A stretch of 64,000 nucleotides of DNA from T1Sed10-7 sp047921175 (GTDB lineage Bacteria > Actinomycetota > Nitriliruptoria > Nitriliruptorales > Nitriliruptoraceae), in the NCBI GenBank assembly GCA_047921175.1, contig JBLRWQ010000002.1, positions 1-64,000 of the forward strand. The letters run 5' to 3'. A model generated the notes under the pieces. It was not told where the DNA came from. It did not search any database and was given only the letters and a program-made list of their open reading frames with translations. This document shows positions 34,601 through 49,600 of this stretch, one piece after another; the first letter of the stretch is position 1; each line of letters opens with the position of its first letter. A program made the position numbers and the translations under genes.

Positions 34601-37600
34601 GGGGCCGTCGGCGTCTCCCTGGCCCGCAACCTCATCGGGTTCACCTCGCTGCAGGACACCGTCGGTGGGGCCAACCGGGCGCTGGCCGCCATCGTCGGCT
34701 CCGAGGTGACCGCCTCCCGTGACGTCGTCGTCCGCGCGGTCTCCGACAGCACCATCGAGACGACCGCCTTCGCCGGCTCGGTCGCCATCGCCATCGGCAT
34801 CGGTGGGGCGGTCGCGGGTGCCGGTGCCGAGGCGGTCAGCCGCCTGAGCACCCGCACCCACGCCTGGATCCACGACAGCGACGTGACCGTCGGCCGTGAC
34901 GTGCTGGTCGAGGCCCAGGCGACCAGCAGCGTGCCCGAGGCGAAGTCCATCGGGCTGGCCATCGCCGGGTCGCTCGGCGCGGCATCCCTGTCGGTCTCGC
35001 TGTCCTCCACCGAGGTCGCCGACGACGTCCGCGCCTGGATCAGCGGACCGGCCACCCGCACCATCGCTGCTGATCGGCACGTGCTGGTGGACGCCCGCGC
35101 CGATGCCGTGATCGACGGCGTCGAGGCCGTATCGGTGTCGATCGCCGTCGGAGCCATCGCGATCGCCGGCGGCGGGATCGGTATCCACAGCACCATCGAC
35201 AACGACGTCTACGCCGGCATCACCGGGCCGCTCACCGTGCTCGCGAGCGTCGCTCCTGGGATCCACGACGGCCGCATCGACGTCATCGCGACCGAGGATG
35301 CCGAGCTGCGGGCGGACGCGGAAGGCTTCGCCGCGGCGATCGGGCTCGGCGCCGCCGTCCAGGGCACGGTCGTCGTCAACCGGATCACGAGCCGGGTCAC
35401 GGCCGAGGTGATCGACGCCAGCCTGCTCGCCAACGACATCACCATCCGGGCCGACAGCACCGCTCGGATCCCCCAGACCCGGACGGTCGCCGCCGCCGGC
35501 GGGCTCTTCGCGGGTGTGGTCAACCTGGCCCGTTCCGAGGTGGCCGTGACCACCTCGGCGACCGTCACCGACGCGATGCTGCTCGCGACCGGGACCGTCG
35601 ACGTGGAGGCGCGCTCGACCAACGAGGTGACCGCTGAGGCCTACGGCGGGGCGTTCGGCGGTGTCGCCGTCGGCATCATGATCGCCACCTCGGAGCTCGG
35701 GCACGAGGACGCCGACGAGGTCACCGCGGCACTCCTCGGTGACACCCAGGTGCTCGCCGGCACGCTTCGGGTACGTGCCAACGGCTCCGACACCGTCTAC
35801 GCGAACACCGTCGGCGCGGCTGGCGGGCTCGTCGGCATCTCCGGGTCGGTCTCGACCACCCGCAGCGACAACACGGTCGTGACCCGGCTGGGCGACGGGG
35901 TGTGGATCTACGTCGACACGCTCGAGGTCGCCGGCTTCCTCCACCAGGAGGTGGACAGCCGGGCCGACGCCTACGCCTTCGGGCTGGCCGCGGGGACCGG
36001 CGGGTTCGTCCGCAACACCGTGCGCAGCACCGTCACCGTCGACATCGGCGCGGTCACGGTCGAGGCCCACCGCATCGACATCACCTCGACGAACCGGCTC
36101 CGCAAGGACCGCTACGCCAACGACGTGAACCTGCGCTCCGGGTCGTTCTCCGGAGTCAGCGCCAACATCCTCTCCAGCATCACCGACATCGGCACCGAGG
36201 AGCAGCCCTTCACCGCCCAGGTGCTGATCCATGGCGCCAACATGACCGCCGTCGGCGACAACGACCAGCGGTCGGTCTTCAACGTCCAGTCGGTCACCGA
36301 CACCCGGGCGGTCGACAACGTCGCCATCGAAGCGTTCGCGTTCCTCGCGGCGTTCAGCACCGGCACCTCGAAGATCACGAACCGGACCCTGTCCGACATC
36401 ACCATCATCGACGCCGACCTGGAGAGCGCCGCCGGCGACCTGGTGCTCGCCGCCCGGGCGGACTCCAATGCCCGGCCGTCGGTCAACCTGATGATGGCAA
36501 CGGCCGTCACCGGCGCCGCCAGCGGGGTCGCCGAGGGACGGATGCTCGCGACCCAGTCGGTGACCGTCCACGACTCCCGGCTGAAGGCCCGCGACGTCAA
36601 GATCTATGCCGGCCTCAGCGCCATCAAGGTCCCCAACCTGCTGAACGGCTCCACCGACGTCCAGATCCTGACCTTCTCCCTGCTGCCTAACATCTCCGTC
36701 CCGACGGCGGTCTCCCGGGTGGTCGAGACCAACCGCATCACGATCTCCGGCACGAGCGACCTCCGAGCCCTGCAGGACGTCGACCTGCTCGCGGTGGAGG
36801 GCGGCGGCGATGACCAGCGCGCCAGCGTCGACGGTGGGGTGCTGTCGTTGTCGCTGATCCCCTACGGCGTCAACGTCAGCCAGTCCGGGGCGTCGGTCAG
36901 CACGACCAACCAGGTCGTGATCGGCCCCGATGCCCGCATCGAGGCCGGACTCAACGCGACCAGCGTCGTGCTGCTGCGCTCCGTCGACGCCGGCGCCCTG
37001 TTCGACCCGGATCTGTCCTTCGACGCGAGCGTCATCGGCCAGATCCTGACCGACGCCCAGAAGGCCGACCTCGCGGTCGAGGGCGTCGCCATCCCGTTGG
37101 ACATGGAGTACCACGTCGTCTGGATCGACCCGGCCGAGCTCAGCCTCACCGTCACCACCGGCACGGTCATCAAGATCGTGGACAGCGGGACGGTCGGCGA
37201 CGGCGAGGTCGGGGCGTACTACGCCTACCTCCCGGTCGCGGTCGACGGCGACCAGATCCGGCTTGAGGACGAGGATTTCACCGACACAGACCGGTGGCGC
37301 AAGCTCCTCCAGTCCGAGACCCAGACCATCGGCACGGGCGAGGGTGCGCGGGTTCTGCCGAGCATCGACGACGTGCTCGAGACGGAGGACTTCTACGCCA
37401 GCGACGTGCTCCGCGAGCTCGCGGTTGAGCTCGACGAGCGGTACTACGTCGTCAAGCCCGTCTCCCTCGACACCCCGACACTCAGCTTCCAGAACGTCGC
37501 CGGGCTGCTCCTCGAGCAGCGTGCGCAGATCGTGTCGTGGCTGGTGGACCACAGCACCAACCCCGAGGCCCGTGCCCGCTACCAGGTCCAGCTCGAGTCG

Positions 37601-40600
37601 ATCGACCGCACCCTCGAGGACCTCGGACTGGTGGACTATCAGCGTCTCGTCGAACCCGGCGACATCGTCCAACACAACGGCGTCAACTACCGCTACCTCG
37701 GCGAGGAGCCGCAGCTCGTGGTCCTCACGAGCGAGCCGTACGACATCCTGACCGGCCTTTGGCAGGAGACGAGCGAGGAGTTCACCTACCGCAGCATCGA
37801 GGGTGACCGCATCGTCAACCGCGACCTGGACATGCTCTTCGTCGAGGTGCCCTCGATCTACGCCGCCCCGGGCTCGATCTTCATCGAGGCGAACTCGACC
37901 GTCGGTGTCCAGGAGGCCATCGACCAGGACCGGCTCCTGGCGCGGGCCGGTGCGCAGCTGGTCATCAACAACGCGACGCACATCCCGATGGTGGTCAACG
38001 ACGCGGTCGTGCTCGACAGCCGTCGCGTGCTGCTGGTCGACGGCGAGCTCACCTCCTTCGAGCCCGGTGCGGTCTACCTCAACCTCCTGCCGGTCTGCCG
38101 CTCCGACGAGGCGACCTGCGAGGTGAGCGCCGACACCAGCGAGCGCGTCGTCGCCATCGTCCAGGACCCGGACCCGACGACCTCCCCGCAGCGCCCGCTC
38201 CCCGGTGGCGACCAGGGTCTGTACCTGGTCGGTGACGTGATCAACGAGAACGGCCTCGTCAGGGTGCGCAACACCGCCGGCAGCGTCAGCGTCTCCGGCG
38301 AGCTTCGAGGGGCGGAGATCGACCTGTTCGCCGCCCGTGACTTCAACCTCAACACCGACGGGTGGGCGCACATCGGCCGCGACCCGCGCCAGTACCTCGA
38401 CTTCACCGACCTACGCAGCGCTATCCGCAGCCTCGGTAGCGGTGCGGTGCTGGACGGCACGCTGTCGGGCACCAGCACCACCGAGGCCACGGCCGTCGCC
38501 GAGTTCCTGCTGCAGCTGCAGCAACTCCAGGACTCCATCGCGAACCCGCCGTCCGGAGAGGCGCGGGTGCTGGCGCTCGGCCGCATCACGATCACCGCCC
38601 GCTACCTCAACATCAACGGGCTGATCCAGTCCGGAGCGACGACCTACGAGCTCCACGTCGCGGCGGACTACGCCCCGACCAGCACGAGCACCCTGCTCGA
38701 CGCCCAGGGCCGCCCGGTGTCCGGGATCACCTTCGGCACCGCCGGGATCCCGATCCGCGGCTACTTCGACGCCGGGCTCCAGGCCATCGTGATCGAGGAC
38801 CTGATCGCCACCGGCGGCGAGGTCATCATCGCCGGCCAGATCCTGAGCACCGGCAACGGCCGCATCGAGGTCGCCACCGGCTACGCCAGCCTCCTGGTCG
38901 ACAACCAGAGCAACTACGAGATCATCTTCAACCGGATCGACCTCGCCACCCCGCGCAGCGGCCGGATCACCATCACCGACACCAGCCGCCTGCTGCGGCA
39001 CGAATGGTTCAAGGACGTCGACGGCACCGTGACCGAGACACTGTCACAGGGTGCGGTCGGGCCCGTCGTGGACAGCCAGTCCGGCCAGACAATGATCGTC
39101 GTGGCCTACACGCCGATCGACGGGTACCCGAGGACGACGGACATCTCCTACGAGTTCCTGCCGCAGGAGGGCCTGCTGTACAGCTGGGTCGAGGGCCAGG
39201 GCGGGACCAAGACCACCCAGACCAAGTGGGAGAAGAACAGCTTCAACCTGATCCCTGGCTGGGACGGGTTGAACGATCTGCTGGCCGCGGACAACAGCTG
39301 GAACTGGCAGACGGAGCTCTTCACCGACAACCGGCCGCTGCTGGAGTCCGAGGTGCTCCTGTGCGCCGAGGACGCCGGCACGTGCCTGATCCTCGACGGC
39401 GGCGACGGCGAGGTCGCGCCCGAGTACGCCAACGGCACCGTCTACACCATCGCCTACCTGTACACGGTCATCGGGGAGCCCGTGGAGGACGTCGAGACCT
39501 GGACCACCGGCGGTGGGTGGCTGCGCAAGAAGACCAACCACGTCCTGTTGACCGAGATCGAGGGATTCAAGGACTACTACACCCACATCCTCAAGGCCGA
39601 CCACCCGATCGACGTCGGCTTCCTCACCCCCACCGGGGACCCCTTCGTCGACATCACCTCGGTCCGGTCCATCACCTTCCAGGGCAACCTGGAGACCGCA
39701 CCGTTCGCGGACGTCACCATCACCTCGACCACGGGATCGGTCACCACGGATCGGTCCGTCGGGATCTTCGGCGGCAGCCCGACCATCGACGCGGGTACCG
39801 AGGTCTGGGTCATCGTCGAGGGTGCCGTCGAGGGCGGCGTCAAGGACCCGGTCAACGTCACCGCCGGCGGCGACATCGTCGTCAACGTGGTCTCCGGTGG
39901 CGGCAACCCGGCTCGCCTGCTCGCCGGCGTGATCCGCTCCACCGGCGGGAACGTCTACCTCAACGCGCCGGCGGGGATCGTGCGCGATGGCAGCACCTCC
40001 GTGATCGCGGGGGAGCGGGTCGCCCTGCGCAGCACCGGCGGCAGCCTCGGGGCCGCGGCCGCGCCGCTGCGCATCGACAGCAGCGTGCTGGGCTCGGGCG
40101 ATCTCACCGCCTTCGCGAGCGGCGACATCCACCTCCTCGAGGTGGTCGGCGACCTCAACCTCGGCGCCCCGTGGGCGTGGACGTCCGATGCTGCGCTCAC
40201 CGGTTCCGTGGTCTCCACCACCGGGAACGTGTCGCTGGCGACCACGGCTGGGTCCATCTACGACGCGACCGGCGCCTCGCTGCGACGCACCGAGGACGAG
40301 GCCGACGACCTCCTCGCACAGCTGGAGTTCCTCTTCCCCGGCCAGGAGGGGTCCGACGGACCGAACTTCGACTTCGACGCCAGCTCGCTGCAGTACCCGC
40401 TGTCGATCGTCGTGATCGCGGCCCTGCTCCCCGACCTCGACCTCGATGCCTGGACCCAGCTGGTCCAGATCAGCGAGATCCCGAACGTGATCGGCAACAC
40501 CGTCACCCTGAGCGCCGGCGGTGACGGCGAGATCGGTCGGATCTCCGGGCTGCGCACCATCGACCTCTCGGGCGGCTTCGAGAACCTCGACCCCGAGTCG

Positions 40601-43600
40601 CAGGAACTGCTGTCCCGCAGCACCCTCAACGACCTGATGGGTCGGGCCCACGCGCTCTACCGGTACGTCGGGGAGGCGGACACGGAGCTGGTGACCTGCG
40701 AGGGGGACGGGGCCACACGGACCTGCAGCACCGTGGACTTCGGCAGCGGCGACTGGGAGCAGGTCACGCCTGCGATCCTCGGACCCGACAGCCCCACGCG
40801 GCTCGCCACCGGTGATCTCGTGCTGGTGGAGCTCCCCGGTGTCTACGGTCTGTACCGCTACCTCGGCGTCGGCGGCGTCGTCTCGATCATCGGACAGGAC
40901 TTCGGCGACGAGTCGCGCTGGCAGCGGGTGGACCTCAACGATGACCTGCGGTTCGGCTCGCTGGTTCCCACCGTGGGGCAGCTGCTGTGGGACACCACGG
41001 ACCTGCGCCGGGTCACGCTGCAGCTGTTCGACCCGGTCGAGGTCGTGTCCGCCACCGACATCGTGATGGTCGATGCGGAGGCGCCGGGAGGCATCACCGT
41101 CTCCACCGATGGCCACCTCCGGGTCGTCCGCGCGGTCTCCGACGGCCTGGTGCGCCTCGCCGCCGGTGGCGACCTGATCGACGTCAACGCGACCGGCACG
41201 CAGGCTGCGGTCGTCGCACTCGGCGGCGCGGAGCTGACCGCCGGCGGGTCGATCTACGGTGAGGACACCCCGGACAACGCCTTCCGGGTCGCCATCGCTG
41301 CGCCCTCGACGCTCAGCGCCGACGCGACCGGCAGCATCACCCTGCGGCAGGTGGCCGGGGACTACACGGTGCTGGGGGTCCCCGTCACCATCGACGACCT
41401 GGTCATCGACCGGGTGCAGGCCGGCGCGGATGTCCGCATCACGGTTGCCGTCACCGCACCGGTGACCCAGGCGGATCTGCTCCTGGGGGTCGTCAGCGCC
41501 GGTGAGCTGGTCGCGCTGGTGGTCGATGCTGGCTCGATCCTCAACGGGCTCGAGGAGTCCAGCCGGACCATCGGCAACGTCGTCGCCCCGAACGTCACGA
41601 TGACCGCGGATGGCAGCATCGGGACCGAGGCCGCGCCGCTCGACACCCGCATCGGGACCGAGCCCGCCGACCTCGTGGACGACCGCGACACCGGTTGGTG
41701 GGATGCGCTTGCCGGCGGCGACATCCACCTCGCGAACCGCATCACCCTGTGGGCCAGGGACGTGGTCTCCTCGCTCGGCGACGTGCTGCTCGACGTCGAC
41801 GGGGACCTGCTGCTCGGCCTGATCGTCGCGCTCAACGGTGGGGTGCTCGCCGACGTGCGGGGCGCGATCCGACGCGACGAGCACGACGAGCACGAGGAGG
41901 CCGAGCCGCCGCTGGACATCCGGGCGACCGATGCGCTGCTGATCGCGGACAACGACATCGGTAGCTTCGACGCGCCGATCCAGACCGAGCTGGCGAACCT
42001 GGTGGCGGTCACCCCGGAGGGCATCTGGCTCGACAACCTCGGCGACCTGCGGATCGGCCGTTTGGCTGCAACCTCCGGGCGCCTGGCAGCGACCGACCTC
42101 GAGGGTGTCAACGCTGGTGTGGTGGCCCGAATCAGCGCCCGCGAACGCACGAACCCGCACGGAGGCGACATCACGATCGCGGAGACCGTGCGCGCCCATG
42201 ACGTGCTCCTGAACAGCCTCGACGGCTCGATCCTGCGGTTCGACCGGACCGATGGCACCCACGACATCATCGCGACCAACGCCCTGCTGCTCGCCGCGGA
42301 CGGCATCGGGACCGTGGCGACCCCGATCGAGACGATGGTCGAGCACCTCGAGGCGCGGGCCGGTCCCGGTGGGATCCGCATCGACGACACCGGTGACGAC
42401 TTCGGCGGGCTCATCATCGGCGGCATCGTCAGCGACGAGCTGCCCGAGGCGTCCGGCGAAGCCGGCACGGTCGGGCTCCTGGCCGACGGCGAGATCCACA
42501 TCACGACCACCGGCTTCCTGACCGTCATCGAGGACGTCGTCTCCGACGTCGGCGCGGTCACCCTGCACTCGATCGACTCCCCCTCCCACACCGCACCCGA
42601 CACCCCGATCGTCGATCCGACCCGCGACGAGTCGCTGTGGGAGCTGTCCACCACCGCCAGGGCCGGTGAGGACGAGGACCTCGTCGTCACCAACGGGGTG
42701 ACCATCAGCGCCGGGACCGATGTCCGTCTGCTGGCCGGTGACGACCTGCTGATCGACCTGGGCACCACCGTCGTCGCCCGGGACTCGATCCTTCTGCACG
42801 GTGACCACGGCGATGCCGAGTTCGAGTCCGAGGACGGCGTCTCCATCGGCACCCGGATCGACGTCCTGGGCTCCCTGATCGCACCGCTGATCACCATCGC
42901 TGGTGAGCGCAACGACGACGTCATCTACCTCCAGCCGGAGGCGCTGCTCGGCCAGGTGCACGTGCTCGGCGACGTCAACTCGATAGACAGTGCGCAGCTC
43001 GACGGTGGCGACGACATCATCATCCTCGACCGGTTGCCCGACATCGACCTCGCCTGCAAGTACGTCGACGCCGACGGATGCACGGGCGCGATGGGTGGCC
43101 CCGACACCCTCGTCACCGGCCGCGAGGACGCTCCGGCACGGTCCACCATCCACCTCGATGGGCAGGGAGGGTCCGATACCTACCGCATCCTGCTGAGCGG
43201 TTCGTCCGACTACCTGGTCACGGTCTCCGACTATGGCGCACCGGACAACGGCGTGGACCGCCTCCAGATCACCGGGACCGAGGACGCGTCCAACACCTTC
43301 CTGCTCCGGGCACAGTTCGTGACCCGGCTCCAGGTCGATGACGACGGTGAGCTCACCGACCGCTACGAGCGCATCAACTACGACCGGTCCATCAACGTCC
43401 TCGAGGTCAACGGCGGCCTGCAGAGCGACCGGTTCTTCGTCGACGACAACAGCGCGATCACCTACCTCGATGGGCGGAGCGGCGACAACGAGTTCCAGTT
43501 CGGGCAGCTGTTCGGCGCGCCGCGTACCTCCGACCCGGAAGCGGCCGATCCGCTGGCGGCGCTGGCTGGCCCGGATGACCCGATGGCGCCGTTCGTCGCC

Positions 43601-46600
43601 CCCGGCGACGAGGTCGACACGATCCTGACCACCCGCGGGTACCTGACGCCGGGGATCAGCTTCGCGACCACCGTCTACGGCGGCGACGGCAACGACCAGT
43701 TCCTCGTCTACTCCAACCAGGCGCTGCTGAAGCTGTTCGGCGAGGCCGGCAACGACACCTTCATCGTCCGAGCGTTCCTCCTCGGCGAGGTCGTCCAGCA
43801 GTTGGACGAGGACGGCATCGACATCGGGCAGGTACTGGTCCCGATCCCAGCCGGGGGCTCGTCGGTGGCCGAGACGTTCATGAGCGGTGGGGACGGCGAC
43901 GACTACTTCGAGTACAACATCAACGCGCCGGTCAGCATCGACGGCGGCACCGGGTTCAACACCGTCGTCGTGGTCGGCACCGAGGGACCGGACAACTTCG
44001 TCATCACCCGCGACGGGGTCCAGGGCGCCGGGCTCAACGTCGACTACACCAACGTCCAGCGTCTCGAGGTGGACGGCGCGGAGGGCGACGACAACTTCTA
44101 CGTCCTGTCCACCAACGCGAGCATGGTCACGGTGCTCATCGGCGGGGCCGGGAACGACAGCTTCTACCTCGGTGGCGACGTGCTCGGCACCGTCGTCGCG
44201 CTCGACATCGACGGGGTGACCGGCGCCGTCGACCACCTGGTGTCCAGCGAGGACGAGGCTTACGACGCGATCTGGGTCGAGGGCATCCAGCTCAATATCT
44301 CGACCGCCGACGTCGGCCAGTTCATCGTCACCGAGCGGCCCGGTGGCACCGTCGTCTACGAGCCCGGCGAGGGCGTCGGCGATGACCTGGCGACGGGGCG
44401 GACCACCACCTCGTCGTACGACCTGCAGCTGACCGCTCCTGCCCCCGCTGAGCACACCCTGCTGTACGTGACCGTCAGCGCCGCCCGTTCCTCGCTGGCC
44501 GACGGGCTGCTCGCCGAGGCCATCGAGCTCTCCGCCGACGGCGGGACGACCTGGTCGCGGGCGTTGGTGCTCGTCTACGACTCCACCGCGCCGGACGGGG
44601 ATCCGACCGCCTGGGCACGCGCGCAGACGATCCTGGTCCGCGCGCTCGTCGACGGTGTCGCCGAGGGTGAGCGGACCGTCATGGTGTCCCACTCGACCCT
44701 CGCGGTGTTCGCGGAGGCCGGTGCCATCAACCCGGCGTTCGACCAGCTCGACATCGCCAACGTCGAGGTGGTCGTCATCGACAACGACCGCGCCGGCATC
44801 ACCGTCCGGCCGGAGGGCGCGGACACGGTCGTCGTCGAGGAGTCCGTCACCGACACCTACACGATCGAGCTCACCACCGCGCCGGCCGCCGACGAGACGG
44901 TCACCGTCTGGCTCACGATGGGCGACGACCGGGTGCAGGTCGAGGCCGCGGATCCGAGCCAGGCCGGCCGGCTCGGTTTCGACGCGGCCTCGCAGCGTTG
45001 GTACGTCACCTTCGACGAGACGAACTGGACCGACACGTTCACGCTGACGGTCTCCGCGACCGACCCGGACCGCGAGGTCCAGGGCCGCAGGTTCGTCACC
45101 ATCCGGCACGACGTGACGAGCAACCTGGTAGGCGGCATCTACGAGGGCGTGGGCCGCCAGGCCAGCCTCGAGGTCGACGTCCGCGACGCCGACACCGGTG
45201 ACGTCCTGGTCACCCAGACGGGCGGCAGCACGATCGTGGCCGACGGCGTGGAGGACACCTACACCCTGCAGCTGACCAAGGCGCCTCGTGAAGGGACCGA
45301 GGTCATCATCACCGTCATGACCGACGGGCAGACGGTCGCGTCCGCGGACGACCCCGGCGACCTCCGGGCCGATGTGGGCGGGGACGGCAACCTGACGGTG
45401 ACCTTCGGCCCCGACGACTGGGACCAGCCCTTCACCGTCCGCCTGACGGTGGACCCCAACAACATCCGCGACGGTGGGTCGCAGGCGACGGTCACCTACC
45501 CGGCGCAACCACAGGACGCCCGCTACCTGTTCGGCACCGTGATCATCGACGGTGAGTCGATCCGCGAACGCCCGGTCATCCAGGGCCTGCGGCTGCCGTC
45601 GGAGACCGACCGTCCGCTGCCCGATCTCGGATGGCTCCCCGACGGCTACGACGACCTCGATGCCCAGACCGACCGGGTGTTCCTGTACGACGCCGGCTCG
45701 GTCGCGGGCAAGACCGGTGAGCACGGCATCGTCGAGGCCTGCGGCGACGACCTGGCCGCCTGTCACGCCCAGGCGCTCGCCGCGATCTACGGGGTGGAAG
45801 CGGATGAGGTCTGGGACCTGGAGGCCTGGGAGGTCTTCGCGGGGCAGTACGGCCTGGACAGCTTCGGGCTGATCACCGGCCTGGAGATGGGCGGGCCGGC
45901 GACCTTCGACTTCGGCTCCGGCTTCCCGGATGAGCGGACCTTCGCCGGTGGGATCACCTACCGCGGTGTGGAGCTCGTCACGATCCTCCTCGGCGAGGGT
46001 GATGACACCTTCACGGTGTCCGGCACGGTCGAGGGCACCATCACCTCCGTCCACGGCGGTGGGGGCGATGACCACCTGATCGTGACCGGTGGCGGCGGTG
46101 CCGACTCCCCGCTGCTGCTGTTCGGTGACACGGTGCAGGACGGCGCCTTCTACACCACCCGCACCGGCGATCTGCAGGGCACCGGCCGGGTCTGGACGAC
46201 CGGCCCCGGCAACAACATCATCGATGCGCGTGAGGCCGACGGGATGGTCATCGCCTACGGCGGCGCGGGTGACGACCTGATCTACGGCAGCGCCTTCGAC
46301 GACCACCTCGCCGGCGGCTCCGGCGACGACGTGATCCACGGCACTGGTGGCGCGAACCACATCTACGGCGACGCCGGCTTCACGATGTTCGACGTCTTCT
46401 CCCGCCGCAACAGCGTCCGGCTGTCGCTGCTGGGCGAGGAGTTCCTGTTCGGCTTCGAAGAGCTGCTGATCCCCGAGGCCTTGTTCGTCATCAACCAGCT
46501 CGACGACCTGCTCGACCTGCCGCGGTACGACCACCTCGACGACGTCGACGAGCTCGCGGAGGTCCTCGAGGTCACGGCTGATCTGCTGCTGGCACCGGGC

Positions 46601-49600
46601 GACGACGTGGTCCTCGGTGGGACCGGCGACGACCTGATCATCGGCGACTACGCCGTCGTCACGTTGCACGACGAAGCGGTCCGCCTGGTCACGACCGGAT
46701 CGGTGCTACGGGTCGAGACCGTCCGTCACGCGGAGGGCGGCGACGATGTGCTCTTCGGCGGTACCGGCAACGATGTGATCATCGGTGGCCCGGGTGCCGA
46801 TGTGATCGACGGTGGCCTCGGTGACGACCTGCTCCTCGGCGACACGATGGTTCTCGACCGCACCGACCGGGTCGGCGACTTCAGCAGCCCGCGCTACCGA
46901 CTGCTGGACGGCGTGACACTGTACGACGGCGTCGGTGCCGACTGGCAGCTGCCACCTGGGGCCACCCCCTGGTGGGGTGACTTCGAGATCACCCTCGTCC
47001 ACGACGGGCTACTTGAGGAACAGAACCACGCGGACGTGATCGCCGGTGGTGGCGGCAACGACATGATCTTCGGACAGATCGGAGACTCCGTCATCCACGG
47101 AGATGGCCAGGTCGTGCTGGTCGAGGACATCGACCACGTGTCAGGACCGGTGCTCACGGCCGACCCTGAGGGCCTTGCCGACTGGGTGGCCGGCTGGGTG
47201 GCCGGCTGGGACGGGCCGTTCCCGGCCAGCGTCGACGGCGGGGAGGTCAGCTTCCGCAATGGCACGTACCGCGCCTGGGTCCTCAAGCTCGACGACGCGG
47301 TCGCGCTGGACGGGAACGACTACATCGAGGGTGGTCCCGGTGACAACCTGATCTTCGGTGGCCTGGGGCAGGACGACATCATCGGTGGGAGCTCGGATCT
47401 GTTCGGGCTCGACACGCCGGCCCTGCGGCCTGTGGGTAGCAACGTGATCTACGGCGGCAACGCCGATCACTGGTCACGCAACCAGGAGCACCTGGACTGG
47501 GCGTCGCCGCACGCCCGCGACGCGGACGTGATCCTGGGTGACAACGGCAACATCTACCGGATCGTGGTCATCGATCCGGAGACCGGCGCCACCCAGCACC
47601 CAACGTTCAACCACGACTGCTACCTCGCCGACGGCGCCCCGACGCTCGGCGATTGCGACAACCTCGAGCGGGTGATCCCGCGAGCCGTACAGTTCCTCGA
47701 CTACTCGCCGACCGGCGGGGCCGGGTACTGGGACGGATCGATCGATCCCGCGAACCCGATCTGGGTCGAGGGTCCGAACACCAACCTCGGCGCCGGCGAC
47801 TTCATCTACGCCGAGACCGGCGACAACATCGTCTACGGCATGACCGGCGACGACGTCATCTTCGGTGGGCCGGGCAACGACCACCTGATCGGTGGCGAAG
47901 GCCACGACTTCATCTCTGGCGGGACCGGCGACGACGCCATCCTCGGCGACGACGGCCGCATCCTCACCAGCCGAAACGGCCTCGCCGAGCCCCTCTACGG
48001 CATCGCTGCGATCCCGGCCTCGGAGCTGGACAAGCAGATCACCTCGCCGGGCAACATCCAGGAAGCCACCATCAACCGCACCGGTGAGCTCAACCACGCG
48101 GTCCGGTTCGGCGACGCCTTCCTGGTCGGTGGCAACGACATCATCTTCGGCGGCTTGGGCAACGACGCGATCCACGGTGGCGAGGGTGACGACGCCATCT
48201 CCGGTGCCGAGGCGCTCGAGCTGTACTACGTCGCCAACCCCTGGGTCGTCCTCGCCCGCATCTACCCGTTCGCGCTCAGTTACAACTCCGACAGCAACGC
48301 CGTCACCTGGAGCGAGCTCGACGGCGAGGTGCGCGGCGTCCTGTGGTGGATGGGCGAGCGCGAGCGGTTCCTCTACTACGACGAGTTCGACCCGCTCCGA
48401 AAGATCATGGTCGGTCCGGACGACGACCCGTCGCAGCCCGGTGACGTGCTGGTGCGTTCGCCGGACGAGGGCGAGGGGTGGTACGAGGTCGACGACCCGC
48501 TGACCGCCGACTACTTCGACTTCCTCCTCAACTTCCGCTGGAACGAGGACGGCGGGATCGACGTCCTGTTCGGCGACGGCGGCAACGACTGGCTCGTCGG
48601 CGGCACCAACATGAACTGGCTGTTCGGCGGCTGGGGCGACGACCTGCTCAACGTCGACGACAACCACGACTCCACCATCGACACCGACGACCCCTGGGCG
48701 AACACCACCCCGGGTCTCTCGTACGTGCCGCTCCCGCCGGGCTTCCACGACATCGCCTACGGCGGTGCCGGCCGGGACGTCCTGATCGCCAACTCCGGCG
48801 CGGACCGCCTGATCGACTGGGCCGGCGAGTTCAACAGCTACATCGTCCCGTTCCGGCCGTTCGGCAACTTCACCATCAGCCGCGCGATCAGCCCCGGGCT
48901 CGTCGAGTTCCTCTACGACCTCGCGGCGGCCTCCGGTGCCGACATCGAGGTCGGCGTCGCCGCCGGTGGCGACGAGGCCCGCAACGGTGAGCCCTTCGGC
49001 GAGCTCGGGCTGGTCCTCCAGCGCGACCGCGACTGGTGGCGCGACCAGACCGGCGCTCCCGCCGACCCGCAGGCCGGCAACCGCCCTGGTGGACGTGACG
49101 TCCTGCGCTACGAGGACTTCAGTGCCAACGCCAGCGAAGCGATGTCGTCGTTCGCTGTGGACTCGGGGACCTGGTCGCTGCAGAACAACCGACTCGAGTC
49201 GGACGCGTCCGGTGACGACGCCGTCGCCCTGTTCCACGTCGGTGAGCAGCTGCCCACCTACTTCGAGGTTTTCGCCACCGTCTCGAGCGACCGAGCCAGA
49301 GGCGGGGTCCGCTCAGACGCCTACCTGGTCTTCGGCTACCGCCACAGCACGGACTTCAAGTTCGCCGGGATCGACATCTCCACCAACCAGGTGCAGATCG
49401 GTCGGCGAACGGCGGCGGGGTGGCAGGTGCTGATCACCGCCAACCGGACCCTGCAGCACAACCGCGACTACGGCCTGCTACTCGCCGTGGACGGTCAGGT
49501 CGTGACCCTCTACCTCGACGGTGTCGCGGTCCTGACCTACGTGTTCGCGAGCACGTTGCTCGATCCGGATGACCCCAGCCGCGGGCTCGTCGACCCGCTC

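Noticed and set aside
39044..46669. Very long open frame on the reverse strand (2541 codons), and similar ones opposite 32423-38371 and 2011-5245
   Set aside because: They mirror the codon bias of the forward gene; the translations are rich in D, G, R, V without domains. High-GC genes routinely leave such antisense frames open.
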